Below, piece after piece: positions 23,456 to 31,855 of a stretch of DNA of 33,564 nt (the stretch's first letter is position 1; every line of letters starts with the position of its first letter). Origin of the DNA: Gordonia sp. ABSL11-1 (GTDB lineage Bacteria; Actinomycetota; Actinomycetes; Mycobacteriales; Mycobacteriaceae); contig NZ_JASXSI010000039.1 in NCBI RefSeq assembly GCF_030315685.1, positions 1 through 33,564 of the forward strand, written 5' to 3'. The position numbers were made by a program, and so were the translations under genes. The notes beneath the pieces were generated by a model that saw only the letters and a program-made list of their open reading frames with translations, was not told the DNA's origin and did no database searches.

Positions 23456-24598
23456 ATGCCGGTCGACCGATTGCTACCCACCGATGAGGCTTGCGACCTC
23501 ATCGCCATGACCAGGGACTTCGCGGACAAGCGCCTGGCAACCATCGTCGACGATCACGAGAAGCGCGAGACCTATCCCGAGGGACTGTTCGCCGAGATGG
23601 GCGAGGCCGGCTTGCTCGGTCTGCCGTATCCGGTCGAGTGGGATGGCGGCGGGCAGCCCTACGAGGTGTATCTGCAGGTCCTCGAGGAACTCGGCGCGCG
23701 GTGGGCGGCGGTCGCCGTCGCCGTCAGCGTGCACGGACTCGCGTGCCACCCGCTCTACAACTTCGGCACCGAGGAGCAGAAGCAACGCTGGCTCCCGGAT
23801 CTGCTGAACGGGCGACTCGTCGGTGCCTACAGCCTGTCGGAGCCGCAGGCCGGGTCGGACGCGGCGGCCCTGTCGTGCCGTGCCGGCGCCATCGAGGGCG
23901 GGTATCGGATCAACGGCGCGAAGGCCTGGATCACCCACGGCGGTGTCGCCGACGTCTACAACCTCTTCGCCCGGACCGGCGAGGGATCGAAAGGCATCAG
24001 CTGCTTCCTCGTGCCCCGTGACACCGACGGACTGACCTTCGGGAAGCCGGAGGAGAAGATGGGTCTGCATGCCGTGCCGACCACCTCGGCCAGCTACGAC
24101 GACGCATTCGTCGACGAGGACCGGCGTCTGGGCGCGGAGGGGGAGGGCCTGAGCATCGCGTTCTCCGCGCTGGATTCCGGTCGGCTCGGTATCGCCGCGG
24201 TCGCAACAGGTCTGGCGCAGGCCGCACTCGACGCCGCCGTCGACTACGCCCAGGAACGAACCGCGTTCGGCCGCAAGATCATCGACCATCAGGGTCTGGG
24301 TTTCCTCCTGGCCGACATGGCGGCCGCCGTCGACTCCGCCCGCGCCACCTACCTCGACGCCGCCCGCCGCCGCGATGCCGGCAGGCCCTACTCACGGGCC
24401 GCCGCCACGGCGAAACTCGTCGCCACCGACACCGCGATGTCGGTGACCACCGACGCCGTGCAGGTGTTCGGCGGGTACGGCTACACCCGCGACTTCCGGG
24501 TGGAGCGGTACATGCGCGAGGCCAAGATCACGCAGATCTTCGAGGGCACCAACCAGATCCAGCGGCTGGTCATCGCCCGGTCGCTCGCCGCGCGCTGA
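23456..24598 (+). CDS. Acyl-CoA dehydrogenase (short/branched-chain type)
   Basis: An FAD-dependent enzyme making the 2,3 double bond in acyl-CoA, the first step of beta-oxidation. 380 aa, full length. Seen: GLPYPVEWDGGGQPY, YSLSEPQAGSDAAAL, INGAKAWITHGGVADVYNLF, ERTAFGRKIIDHQGLGFLLA, TDAVQVFGGYGYTRDFRVER and ITQIFEGTNQIQ, with Glu363 as the likely catalytic base in the short-chain/MCAD position. GGAGG lies 7 bases before ATG 23456. It stands alone opposite its TetR regulator; no electron-transfer flavoprotein genes are nearby. Chain-length preference cannot be read from the sequence. It is not the long FadE10 found near this block in M. tuberculosis. Confidence 0.92.
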   Translation: MPVDRLLPTDEACDLIAMTRDFADKRLATIVDDHEKRETYPEGLFAEMGEAGLLGLPYPVEWDGGGQPYEVYLQVLEELGARWAAVAVAVSVHGLACHPLYNFGTEEQKQRWLPDLLNGRLVGAYSLSEPQAGSDAAALSCRAGAIEGGYRINGAKAWITHGGVADVYNLFARTGEGSKGISCFLVPRDTDGLTFGKPEEKMGLHAVPTTSASYDDAFVDEDRRLGAEGEGLSIAFSALDSGRLGIAAVATGLAQAALDAAVDYAQERTAFGRKIIDHQGLGFLLADMAAAVDSARATYLDAARRRDAGRPYSRAAATAKLVATDTAMSVTTDAVQVFGGYGYTRDFRVERYMREAKITQIFEGTNQIQRLVIARSLAAR

Positions 24599-24636
24599 GC
24601 GGGAACGGTCGGTAGGTGACCCGAAGAGCCGGACCA

Positions 24637-25377
24637 TCAGCTCGTGGCGTCGGGGTCGTAGCGGAACGCCCGGCGCTCACCCCGACGAAATGACCGGGAG
24701 CCGAGTGCCGCGAGAACCCAGAGCGGCCGTGGGACACGCTGTTTGACGATCGCGCGGTGGTCGTCGTCGAGGCCCTTCAGCATCCACGGGGCCAGCCGCA
24801 ACGCATCGGCGAGCGACGAGTCGTCGCCGAACTTTTCCTCCAGCTCGACCCACTCCTCGACGCTCAGTCGGGCCTGGATGAGCGTCAGCGCGTCACTCTC
24901 TTCGTGGGCCAGGTGGGCGGAGAGGTGAGCGTGGGTGTCGCCGAGGACCGTTGTCAGGTCGGCGCGGTCGGTGTCGTCCGCGCCCACCGCCATTCGAGCG
25001 AACCCGGCATCGCACGCCTCGAGCAGCGGGTCGATCAGGCCGTGCTCGGATTCCATCGCGGCGAGGATCGCGCGCTCGTCGGCGGTGCTGCGGTCCTCCA
25101 GTTGCGGCCAGATCCACGCGTCCTCCCCGGCGTGGTGGTGATGGAGGATCTCGCGGAAGATCGACCATCGCTTCTGCAGCGCACGCCAGGTCGCGCGATC
25201 CGCCGACGGCGTCCGCGGCACGCAGCGGGCGAAGTCCGCGAGATCCCGCCGGAAGCCGTGGTGGGCAAGGTACATCATGAACGGGTCGAGCGGACCGTCC
25301 GGAGCAGCGAACTGTCCGGGCAGCCGCAGCTGCTCGACGGTGCCGGCGGGTGTCGCGGGGCTGGTCTGTGCGGTCAT
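24637..25377 (-). CDS. Hemerythrin HHE-domain protein
   Basis: 246 aa, soluble. A four-helix HHE domain covers about 30-165 with candidate di-iron ligands His39/40, His79-82 (HHHHAGEDAW), Glu85, His112 (SEHGLIDPL), His151/155 and Glu159/160 (HLSAHLAHEESDAL). Such proteins bind oxygen or NO or store iron. The C-terminal 60 residues (PWMLKGLDDDHRAIVKQR... ALGSRSFRRGERRAF) are basic and of unknown role. It follows the MMPL transporter in the same direction after 62 bases and may share its transcript. ATG 25377 has a gaaaggcctgaaag purine stretch upstream. Ligand choice is inference from family. Confidence 0.85.
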   Translation of the reverse strand: MTAQTSPATPAGTVEQLRLPGQFAAPDGPLDPFMMYLAHHGFRRDLADFARCVPRTPSADRATWRALQKRWSIFREILHHHHAGEDAWIWPQLEDRSTADERAILAAMESEHGLIDPLLEACDAGFARMAVGADDTDRADLTTVLGDTHAHLSAHLAHEESDALTLIQARLSVEEWVELEEKFGDDSSLADALRLAPWMLKGLDDDHRAIVKQRVPRPLWVLAALGSRSFRRGERRAFRYDPDATS

Positions 25378-25439
25378 CTTTCAGGCCTTTCTCGTTCTTC
25401 GGGCTGTCTGGATCAAGAGTCCGACACCCCGCTTGGGTC

Positions 25440-27650
25440 TCACTTGGAGTGCGCTTGTGTGAGCTCGCGAGCGTCCCCCTCCGGTCGCGCAGGAGCGAGC
25501 TCGCGAGCGTCACGAAGCGCGCCGCCGTCGTCGAACCCGGTCGCCTCGACGCCGACGTGGGGAAGGATGCGATCGAGCCAGGCGGGCAGCCACCAGTTGA
25601 GGCGGCCCAGCAGCGCCATGGTCGCGGGGACGAGAACCATGCGGATCAGGGTGGCGTCGAGGAGTACTGCGACGGCCATGCCGAGACCCATCATCTTGAG
25701 GACGATGTCGGTCTCCGACGCGAAGCTCAGGAAGACCGCGACCATGATCGCGGCCGCCGTCGTGATCACCCGGCCGGTCTTCGCCAGCCCGTGGATGACG
25801 CTGTCACGTGCGTCACCGGTGGCCAGCCACTCCTCCCGAATCCGCGACAGCAGGAACACCTCGTAGTCCATCGACAGCCCGAAGAGGATGGCGAACACCA
25901 GGATCGGCACCCAACTCGACACGGCGACAGGATGATCCACTCCGAGCAGCGACAATCCCCAGCCCCACTGGAACACCATCGTGATCACGCCGAAGGCGGC
26001 CGCCACCGACAGCAGGTTCATGAATGCGGCCTTCAGCGGGATCACGACCGACCGGAACACGACCATCAGCAGCAGGACCGATGCCGCCACGACGAATCCG
26101 ATGACCACCCACATCCGCTGCGCCAACATGGACGAGATGTCGTCGAGGTACGCGGTGTAGCCGGTCAGGATGGCGCCGGACGGGAGGTCTGCCCGGATCG
26201 CGTCGAGTAGGTCGCCGGTCTCGGCAGCGGCCGGGTCGTGCGCGATCGCGACGGGCACGACGTCGAGCGCGGCGTCGGGGGAGCGGGCGACAGACGCGAC
26301 CGCGACGACGCCGGGGATGTCGCGGATCTCGTCGAGGGCGGCGGTCAGCGCAGCGTTGCCGACGCGATCCGTCGGTGCCACGATGACGACGTCGGCGTTG
26401 GCACCCGCACCGAATTCGGCAGCGAGCAGGTCGTGCGCCTGGCGTGTCGTCAGTTCACTCGACTGCGCACCGGAGTCCTGTGGCCACGTGCGCATCGCGA
26501 CGGCAGGTGCCGCCAGGGTGAGCATCACGATGAGTGCGATGAGGATCGACGCGACCGGACGTGCGCCGACCGTGGTCGCCCAGCGTGCGGTGAGCGGGAG
26601 ACGACCGGCCTGACCTCCGGTCACCTCGATGTCGGTGTCACGGGATCGGGCGTGACGGACCGTGCGCGGCAGGATCCGGTCACCGGTCAGTCGGCAGAGT
26701 GCCGGGACCACGAGCAGCGTGGCCGCCAGCATCGCGACGACGGCGATCGCGGTCGCGAACCCGAAGGACGAATAGGTCGGCAGGCCCGCGAGGCGCAGGC
26801 CCATCAGCGACACCAGCACGGTCGTCGCGGCGAACACCGCCGACCGGCCCGCGGTGGCGACCGAGCGTGCTGCCGCCTCGATCGGTGCGTGGCCACGGCG
26901 GACGAACTCGACGTGCCGGCTCACCACGAGCAGCGCGTAGTCGATGCCGACGCCGAGCCCGACCATGCTCGCGACCATCGGGGCCGTCGGACTGACGTCG
27001 GTGACGGCGGCGAGCAGGGTGACCCCGGCGGACCCGGCGATGAGTCCGCCGACGGCGGATGCGATCGGCAGACCGGCGGCGACGACGGACCCGAACGCGA
27101 ACACCATGATCAACAGAGCGATCGCGACGCCGATGATCTCCGCGTGACCCTTGATCGGTGCGGCCGCGGTCTCCGGAAGGGATCCGTTCATCTCTACCCG
27201 GAGGCCGTCGGCGCGGGACGGTTCGATCGCGTTCTCCAACGCACTCGCGTCGCCCATCAGATCGGCGTCGGTGACCGGGACGTCGTACCCGACGGTGATC
27301 ACCGCGGTGTCCCGGTCCGCGGACAGTCGTGGTTCGTCGACGGTGGCGACATGCGGCATCCGGGTCAGGCGTTCGCGCAGCGCGGTTGTCTGGCCGGCCG
27401 ACAGCGCGCCGTCGTCGGAGTGCACGACGACCCGCGCGAACGCGTTGCCGGCGCCGGGTACGTGCTCCCGCAACATCTCGATGCCGGTCTGCGACGGCGT
27501 GCCCGTGACATCCCAGTTCTCCTGGGTCTGGCCGCCGACGGCGGAGGCGAGGCCGAGCAGGACGCCGAGCGCGACGGCGAACCCTACAAGGGCGCGGAAC
27601 GGGTGCGACGCGCTCGCGTGCCCGATCCGGTAGAGGACGGAGGTGTGCAT
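25440..27650 (-). CDS. MMPL-family (RND superfamily) transporter
   Basis: 736 aa, about 12 membrane helices in two halves, each with a large loop outside the membrane; proteins of this family export lipids or drugs using the proton gradient. Conserved Asp-Tyr pairs lie in GLGVGIDYALLVVSRHVE (Asp237) and LFGLSMDYEVFLLSRIREE (Asp595). ATG 27650 (MHTSVLYRIGHASASHPF) has aaagg upstream; extending the frame further upstream gives only a GC-rich shadow. The C-terminal 25 residues, DARELAPARPEGDARELTQA, come from a duplicated DNA word (25461-25511). It is divergent to the PAP2 gene. The substrate is unknown; no mycolate-specific partner gene is adjacent. Confidence 0.92.
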   Translation of the reverse strand: MHTSVLYRIGHASASHPFRALVGFAVALGVLLGLASAVGGQTQENWDVTGTPSQTGIEMLREHVPGAGNAFARVVVHSDDGALSAGQTTALRERLTRMPHVATVDEPRLSADRDTAVITVGYDVPVTDADLMGDASALENAIEPSRADGLRVEMNGSLPETAAAPIKGHAEIIGVAIALLIMVFAFGSVVAAGLPIASAVGGLIAGSAGVTLLAAVTDVSPTAPMVASMVGLGVGIDYALLVVSRHVEFVRRGHAPIEAAARSVATAGRSAVFAATTVLVSLMGLRLAGLPTYSSFGFATAIAVVAMLAATLLVVPALCRLTGDRILPRTVRHARSRDTDIEVTGGQAGRLPLTARWATTVGARPVASILIALIVMLTLAAPAVAMRTWPQDSGAQSSELTTRQAHDLLAAEFGAGANADVVIVAPTDRVGNAALTAALDEIRDIPGVVAVASVARSPDAALDVVPVAIAHDPAAAETGDLLDAIRADLPSGAILTGYTAYLDDISSMLAQRMWVVIGFVVAASVLLLMVVFRSVVIPLKAAFMNLLSVAAAFGVITMVFQWGWGLSLLGVDHPVAVSSWVPILVFAILFGLSMDYEVFLLSRIREEWLATGDARDSVIHGLAKTGRVITTAAAIMVAVFLSFASETDIVLKMMGLGMAVAVLLDATLIRMVLVPATMALLGRLNWWLPAWLDRILPHVGVEATGFDDGGALRDARELAPARPEGDARELTQAHSK
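25461..25511. repeat. Direct repeat inside the MMPL 3' end
   Basis: gagctcgcgagcgtc occurs at 25461-25475 and again at 25497-25511, 36 bases apart, so the copies are in frame (DARELxxA). The core gctcgcgagc is palindromic. It looks like a REP-type element absorbed into the coding tail. Confidence 0.6.
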
Positions 27651-27764
27651 GTCGATGCCTTTCGATGGGACCGTCTGTCGGCGGGGTGAGAGCAGAGAAC
27701 TCGCCGGGTGCATCGATAGGGTGTGACCCATGACTTGCGGAACGCTTGGGCGTGACTTGCGGCG

Positions 27765-28358
27765 GTGCCGCCGGTGCTGCTGAGTCCCAGCGAGATCGAC
27801 CGGTCGATCACCGAGACGGTCGTCGGCGCGCGGACCGACGTCGCGACCACGATCGCCCAGATCGTCACGACGACGGGCAACACCCTGTTCCTCACCGCGG
27901 TGGTCGTCGTGGCGGCGATCGTGTTCACCGTGCGGCGCGCCTACGCCGAGGCGACCCTGATCGGTGTCGGTTCGCTGGTTGGTTACCTGCTGATGGTCGG
28001 ACTGAAGAATCTGGTGGCCCGCCCTCGTCCGCCGGTCGCCGACCGCCTGATCGACATCGACACCTTCTCGTTCCCGTCCGGTCACGCGATGATGAGCATG
28101 ATCGTCTACTGCCTGCTGGGCGCCGCCCTGTATCGGACGGTCTTCTGGGTCCGCGCGCATCCGACCGTGTTGCTCATCGCGCCGGTGTGGTCGGTGGCGA
28201 TCGGGTGCACCCGCGTCTATCTCGGTGTGCACTGGACGACCGACGTCGTTGCCGGCTGGCTGATCGGTGCGGCGTGGGTTGCTCTGTGTCTCTGGCTGTG
28301 TCGCCGATGGGCGACCGTCGCGGCCACCGCGCGTCCACCGGTCCGCGCCGGGCGGTAG
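27765..28358 (+). CDS. PAP2-family membrane phosphatase
   Basis: 197 aa with about five membrane helices. The three PAP2 phosphatase motifs are present: KNLVARPRP at 81-89, PSGH at 104-107, and CTRVYLGVHWTTD at 148-160, where Arg150, His156 and Asp160 are the catalytic set (Cys-Thr stands where the consensus has Ser). Such enzymes hydrolyse phosphatidate, undecaprenyl diphosphate or related lipid phosphates on the outer face of the membrane. GTG 27765 is the only reasonable start upstream of the first helix; the region before it shows no RBS. It is divergent from the MMPL gene and 45 bases upstream of the acyl-CoA dehydrogenase. The lipid substrate is unknown. Confidence 0.88.
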   Translation: MPPVLLSPSEIDRSITETVVGARTDVATTIAQIVTTTGNTLFLTAVVVVAAIVFTVRRAYAEATLIGVGSLVGYLLMVGLKNLVARPRPPVADRLIDIDTFSFPSGHAMMSMIVYCLLGAALYRTVFWVRAHPTVLLIAPVWSVAIGCTRVYLGVHWTTDVVAGWLIGAAWVALCLWLCRRWATVAATARPPVRAGR

Positions 28359-28390
28359 GCGAATCGCAGCGCCGGTCGAGATGTGCGGGC

Positions 28391-28396
28391 TACCGT
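28391..28396 (+). promoter_or_regulatory. -10 box TACCGT, leaderless start
   Basis: TACCGT ends 7 bases before ATG 28404. It gives the acyl-CoA dehydrogenase-kinase pair its own promoter, separate from PAP2. Confidence 0.45.
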
Positions 28397-28403
28397 CGGG
28401 GTC

Positions 28404-29654
28404 ATGGACTTCTCCCCGTCTCCGCGGTCCGCGGATCTGACCGCCCGCGTCTCGACCTTCATCGCCGACGAGATCACGCCCATCGAAGCCGAGGTGCACC
28501 ACGACATCGCACGTCGCCGGGAAGCGGGGGAGGAGCGGTGGTCACCGCCGCCGGTCCTTGCCGAGCTGAAGACGAAGGCGCACAAGGCGGGTCTGTGGAA
28601 TCTCTTCCTGCCGAAGGAGCACGCGGGGCGCTACGCCGTGGATTTCGGCACCGACGGCGGCGAGGGCCTCAGCAACGTCGACTATGCGCCGGTCGCCGAA
28701 GCGATGGGATCGAGCATGCTGGCACCCATCGTGTTCAACTGCAACGCCCCCGACACCGGGAACATGGAGGTGCTGCTGCGTTACGGCTCGCAGGCCCAAC
28801 GCGACCGGTGGCTCGATCCGCTGCTCGACGGCTCGATCCGCAGCGCCTTCTGTATGACCGAGCCCGACGTCGCGTCGTCGGATGCGACCAACATGGCGGC
28901 GAGCGCGGTCCTCGACGGCGACGACGTCGTGCTCAACGGCACCAAGTGGTTTTCCACCGGCGTCGGAAATCCGGAGTGCCGGATCCTCATCTTCATGGGG
29001 GTCACCGACCCGACGGCCGATCGGCATGCGCGCCACACGATGGTGCTGGTCCCGATCGACACGCCCGGTGTCACCGTCGACCGGATGCTGACCACGATGG
29101 GCTACTTCGACGAGCCACTCGGGCACGGTGAGGTGTCCTTCCACGATGTGCGGGTGCCGGCGTCGAACATCCTGCTCGGACCGGGACGCGCTGCCGAGAT
29201 CGCGCAGGGACGACTCGGTCCCGGCCGGGTGCATCACTGCATGCGGGCCATCGGCCTGGCCGAACGTGCCCTCGAACTGGGCGTGCGACGGGCCACCGAG
29301 CGCACCGCGTTCGGCAAGCCGATCGCGAAGCTCGGTGGCAACAGCGAACGCATCGCCGACGCGCGCATCGCGATCAACCGCTCCCGGCTGCTGGTGCTGC
29401 ATGCGGCGTGGTTGCTTGACCAGGGCATGAGCCGGGAAGCGCTGTCGGCGGTCAGCGAGATCAAGGTCGACGTGCCGAACATGACCCTCGACGTCATCGA
29501 CATGTCGATCCAGTTGCACGGAGGCGCGGGCCTCACCGACGACTTCCCGCTGGCCGCCGCATGGGTCGGCGCGCGGTCGCTCCGGCTGGCCGACGGCCCC
29601 GACGAGGTGCACCGAGGGGTCGTCGCCCGGCTGGAACTCGGCAAGTATCGGTGA
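28404..29654 (+). CDS. Acyl-CoA dehydrogenase, ACAD10/11-like
   Basis: 416 aa. The subfamily is marked by CMTEPDVASSDATNM at 150-164, NGTKWFSTGVGNPECRI, LGPGRVHHCMRAIGLAERAL at 271-290, ERTAFGKPIAKLGGNSE and the C-terminal RLADGPDEVHR at 394-404, as in vertebrate ACAD10/11 and bacterial LvaC. These enzymes act on 4-phospho-hydroxyacyl-CoA, removing the phosphate, rather than on plain acyl-CoA. The next gene is the matching APH-type kinase, which strengthens the call. ATG 28404 sits 7 bases from a -10 box. The kinase starts 69 bases downstream with its own RBS. Activity is inferred from the family. Confidence 0.85.
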   Translation: MDFSPSPRSADLTARVSTFIADEITPIEAEVHHDIARRREAGEERWSPPPVLAELKTKAHKAGLWNLFLPKEHAGRYAVDFGTDGGEGLSNVDYAPVAEAMGSSMLAPIVFNCNAPDTGNMEVLLRYGSQAQRDRWLDPLLDGSIRSAFCMTEPDVASSDATNMAASAVLDGDDVVLNGTKWFSTGVGNPECRILIFMGVTDPTADRHARHTMVLVPIDTPGVTVDRMLTTMGYFDEPLGHGEVSFHDVRVPASNILLGPGRAAEIAQGRLGPGRVHHCMRAIGLAERALELGVRRATERTAFGKPIAKLGGNSERIADARIAINRSRLLVLHAAWLLDQGMSREALSAVSEIKVDVPNMTLDVIDMSIQLHGGAGLTDDFPLAAAWVGARSLRLADGPDEVHRGVVARLELGKYR

Positions 29655-29723
29655 GTGGCGGCAGCGTCTGTTCACCAACGGGTAACGTCGCGGCGAGACG
29701 TTCTGGAGAGAGGGGTTGTCGGG

Positions 29724-30797
29724 GTGAGTCATCAGGTGGCGGGAGCGCGTGAGGTGCGCTCGGAGGATGCGTTCGACGTCGAGCGGGTGGCGGAGTGGTT
29801 GCGGGCGAACGCCGACGACCCGTCCGGCCTCGACGGAACCCCTGCGGTCAAGCAGTTCTCCGGTGGCGCTTCGAATCTCACGTATCTGCTGAGCTATCCC
29901 ACCCGCGACCTCATCCTGCGTCGGGCGCCCGGCGGCACCAAGGCGCGCGGTGCGCACGACATGGGCCGCGAGTTCCGGATCCAGTCGAAGCTCTCGGCGG
30001 TCCTGCCGTACATCGCGCCGATGGTCGCGTTCTGCGACGACGAGTCGGTGCTGGGCTCCGACTTCTACGCGATGGGCAAGATCGACGGGATCATCGCCGG
30101 CACCGAGTTCCCGCCGGAGGTCTCGCTGTCGCCCGAGCAGGCCCGCGAGCTGTGCTTCCACTTCATCGACACCCTCGTCGAACTCCATTCGGTCGATCCG
30201 GAGAAAGCCGGCCTGGCCGATCTCGGCAAGGGATTCGGCTATGTGCGCCGGCAGGTCGACGGTTGGTCGGCCCGCTTCCGCAACGCCCGCACCGACGACG
30301 TCCCCGACTACGAGGCCGTGATGACCTGGCTCGCCGAGAACCAGCCGGACGACATCGCGAACTGCGTGATCCACAACGATTTCAAGCTGGACAATGTCGT
30401 GTTGTCGAACGAGGACCCGACCCGGGTCATCGGCATCCTCGACTGGGAGATGGCCACCCTCGGTGATCCGCTGATGGACGTCGCCGGCTCACTCGCCTAC
30501 TGGGTGCAGGCCGACGACGACGAGGCCACGCAGGCGATGCGTCGCGTACCGACCAACCTGCCCGGCATGATCACCCGCGACGAGTTCGTCGAACGGTATT
30601 GCGAGCGTATGGGTTTCGACATGACCCCGGAGAAGTGGCGTTGGTACGAGGCGTTCGGCCACTTCCGTCTCGCGGTCATCGCCCAGCAGATCTACTACCG
30701 CTACTACCACGGGCAGACCACCAACGAGCGCTTCGGTGCGCTCGGCTTCGCCGTGGGCATGGTCGAGAGTCGGCTGAACGCGTTGATATCCGAGTAG
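29724..30797 (+). CDS. APH-like kinase, ACAD10/11 N-domain or LvaA type
   Basis: 357 aa, aminoglycoside-phosphotransferase fold. Seen: FSGGASNLTYLL at 45-56 (glycine-rich, nucleotide-binding), LILRRAPGG, HDMGREFRIQSKL, the catalytic HNDFKLDN at 217-224 (Asp219), and metal-binding ILDWEMATLGDP with Asp240, followed by LAYWVQ. The substrate in relatives is 4-hydroxyacyl-CoA, which is phosphorylated on the 4-hydroxyl group; it is not an antibiotic-resistance gene by this signature. GTG 29724 has GAGAGAGGGG upstream and removes a shadow-like 23-residue extension. With the preceding dehydrogenase it rebuilds, as two genes, what ACAD10/11 carry in one polypeptide. Confidence 0.87.
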   Translation: MSHQVAGAREVRSEDAFDVERVAEWLRANADDPSGLDGTPAVKQFSGGASNLTYLLSYPTRDLILRRAPGGTKARGAHDMGREFRIQSKLSAVLPYIAPMVAFCDDESVLGSDFYAMGKIDGIIAGTEFPPEVSLSPEQARELCFHFIDTLVELHSVDPEKAGLADLGKGFGYVRRQVDGWSARFRNARTDDVPDYEAVMTWLAENQPDDIANCVIHNDFKLDNVVLSNEDPTRVIGILDWEMATLGDPLMDVAGSLAYWVQADDDEATQAMRRVPTNLPGMITRDEFVERYCERMGFDMTPEKWRWYEAFGHFRLAVIAQQIYYRYYHGQTTNERFGALGFAVGMVESRLNALISE

Positions 30798-30922
30798 CAC
30801 CCACCCGGAATCCCACCCCGGAAAACCGCCCCGCCGCATGGCGTGTCACCGGCGTGTTGTCGACGACGTCCCTGAGGAGGGCGCATGTCCGGGGCGCATC
30901 GCCGGGAAGTGGGCGGCCGGCC

Positions 30923-31777
30923 TCAGCGCCGCGTCTGCGCCTCCACCCGTGACCTGAGGAACCCGCCGATCTCCCGTGCCACCTCCACGGGCTGGTCGAG
31001 CATCGACAACACGGCCGCGTCCTCGATCTCCGCGTAGCGCGCGTTGGGTAGCAATTCGGCGAGCCGCCTGCCGTGATCGGGTGGCATCACACGGTTGTGC
31101 GGTGACCACAGCACAAGGCTGTCGCCGCAGAAGCCCCGCAGTGCCTCGGTGTCGCGCACGAGTGCGTCATCGTCGTGTCGCGTCGCCGCATACTTCTCGA
31201 GGTCGCGCCGGACACCCGAATCGGTCAGCACGGGGTCGGTCCATCGACGGACCACATCGTCGGCGATCGGTTCGCGGGTCATCCAACCGAACAGCAGCGG
31301 CGTCTGCCGTAGCCACCGGATGCGGAGCTGGCGCGCCGCGAGTGCAATCCCGCCCGGCATCTTCGACGCCAGGGTCGCCATCTTGCCGGGCAGTCCGGGT
31401 GGAAAGTTCTCGAAGGCCTCGCACGGTAGCACCACCATGGCGCCCACGCGGTCGTCGCGGCCGATCGCGGTCAGGAAAAGTCCTCCGCCCCAATCGGAAT
31501 GCACGATCGTGGTGTCCTGCAGGTCGAGGGCGTCCAAGAAGTCGGCGAGGACGTGGACCATGTCGTTCAGCTCGAGATCGGCGTCGGGGTTCATCGGTAC
31601 TCGATGCCCGCCGAGGGGAAGGACAGGCCGCAGGTAGCGAAACCCCTTCGGCAGGAACGGCATGGTGGTGTCCCAGAGCGTCTCGTCCATGAACAGCCCG
31701 TGGAGCAGGACGACGGGTGGACCGTCACCGTCCTCGGCGTACTCGATCGGACCTGCCGGCAATCGGACCTGACGCAT
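30923..31777 (-). CDS. Alpha/beta-hydrolase-fold protein lacking canonical acid and His
   Basis: 284 aa. The fold is clear: PPVVLLHGLFMDETLWD with the oxyanion HG at 26-27, the nucleophile elbow VHSDWGGGL with Asp95 in the HDWGG-like manner of dehalogenases and epoxide hydrolases, and CEAFENFPPGLPGKM in the cap. At the acid position SPHNRVMPPDHG has Asn for Asp, and at the His position EIEDAAVLSMLDQP has Val where a GH would stand. So two of three catalytic residues appear changed. Strong RBS gagggaggg precedes ATG 31777. It is divergent from a TetR gene across a 20+20 base inverted repeat. Substrate unknown; it may be a non-standard enzyme or a binding protein. Confidence 0.8.
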   Translation of the reverse strand: MRQVRLPAGPIEYAEDGDGPPVVLLHGLFMDETLWDTTMPFLPKGFRYLRPVLPLGGHRVPMNPDADLELNDMVHVLADFLDALDLQDTTIVHSDWGGGLFLTAIGRDDRVGAMVVLPCEAFENFPPGLPGKMATLASKMPGGIALAARQLRIRWLRQTPLLFGWMTREPIADDVVRRWTDPVLTDSGVRRDLEKYAATRHDDDALVRDTEALRGFCGDSLVLWSPHNRVMPPDHGRRLAELLPNARYAEIEDAAVLSMLDQPVEVAREIGGFLRSRVEAQTRR

Positions 31778-31799
31778 GGTGCCCTCCCTCGTTTCGGCG

Positions 31800-31847
31800 A
31801 CTAGAACATTTGCTCTAGAACGATCACTCTAGAGCAAATGTTCTAGT
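31800..31847. promoter_or_regulatory. Twin TetR operator: perfect 20-bp inverted repeat
   Basis: Arms 31800-31819 and 31828-31847 are exact reverse complements around 8 bases (acgatcac). Each arm is itself a near-palindrome, ctagaacattTgctctag, with half-sites ctagaaca and ctagagca. That predicts two dimer sites, 27 bases centre to centre, between the divergent hydrolase-like and TetR genes. Confidence 0.8.
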
Positions 31848-31849
31848 AT
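31844..31849 (+). promoter_or_regulatory. -10 box TAGTAT inside the operator edge
   Basis: TAGTAT overlaps the last bases of the inverted repeat and ends 6 bases before ATG 31856. This implies a leaderless, self-repressed regulator mRNA. Confidence 0.55.
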
Positions 31850-31855
31850 GACCAT

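Noticed and set aside
26238..27689. Rightward open frame of 483 codons opposite the MMPL gene
   Set aside because: Composition is typical of an antisense GC shadow (runs of Arg, Asp and His), with no domain.
29724..30797. Aminoglycoside resistance kinase
   Set aside because: The fold is shared, but the FSGGASNLTY and DWEMATLGDP motifs and the adjacent ACAD10/11-type gene fit acyl-CoA metabolism.
30798..30922. Terminator between the kinase and hydrolase-like genes
   Set aside because: Only short, poorly paired GC words were found, and no stem of useful length could be drawn.
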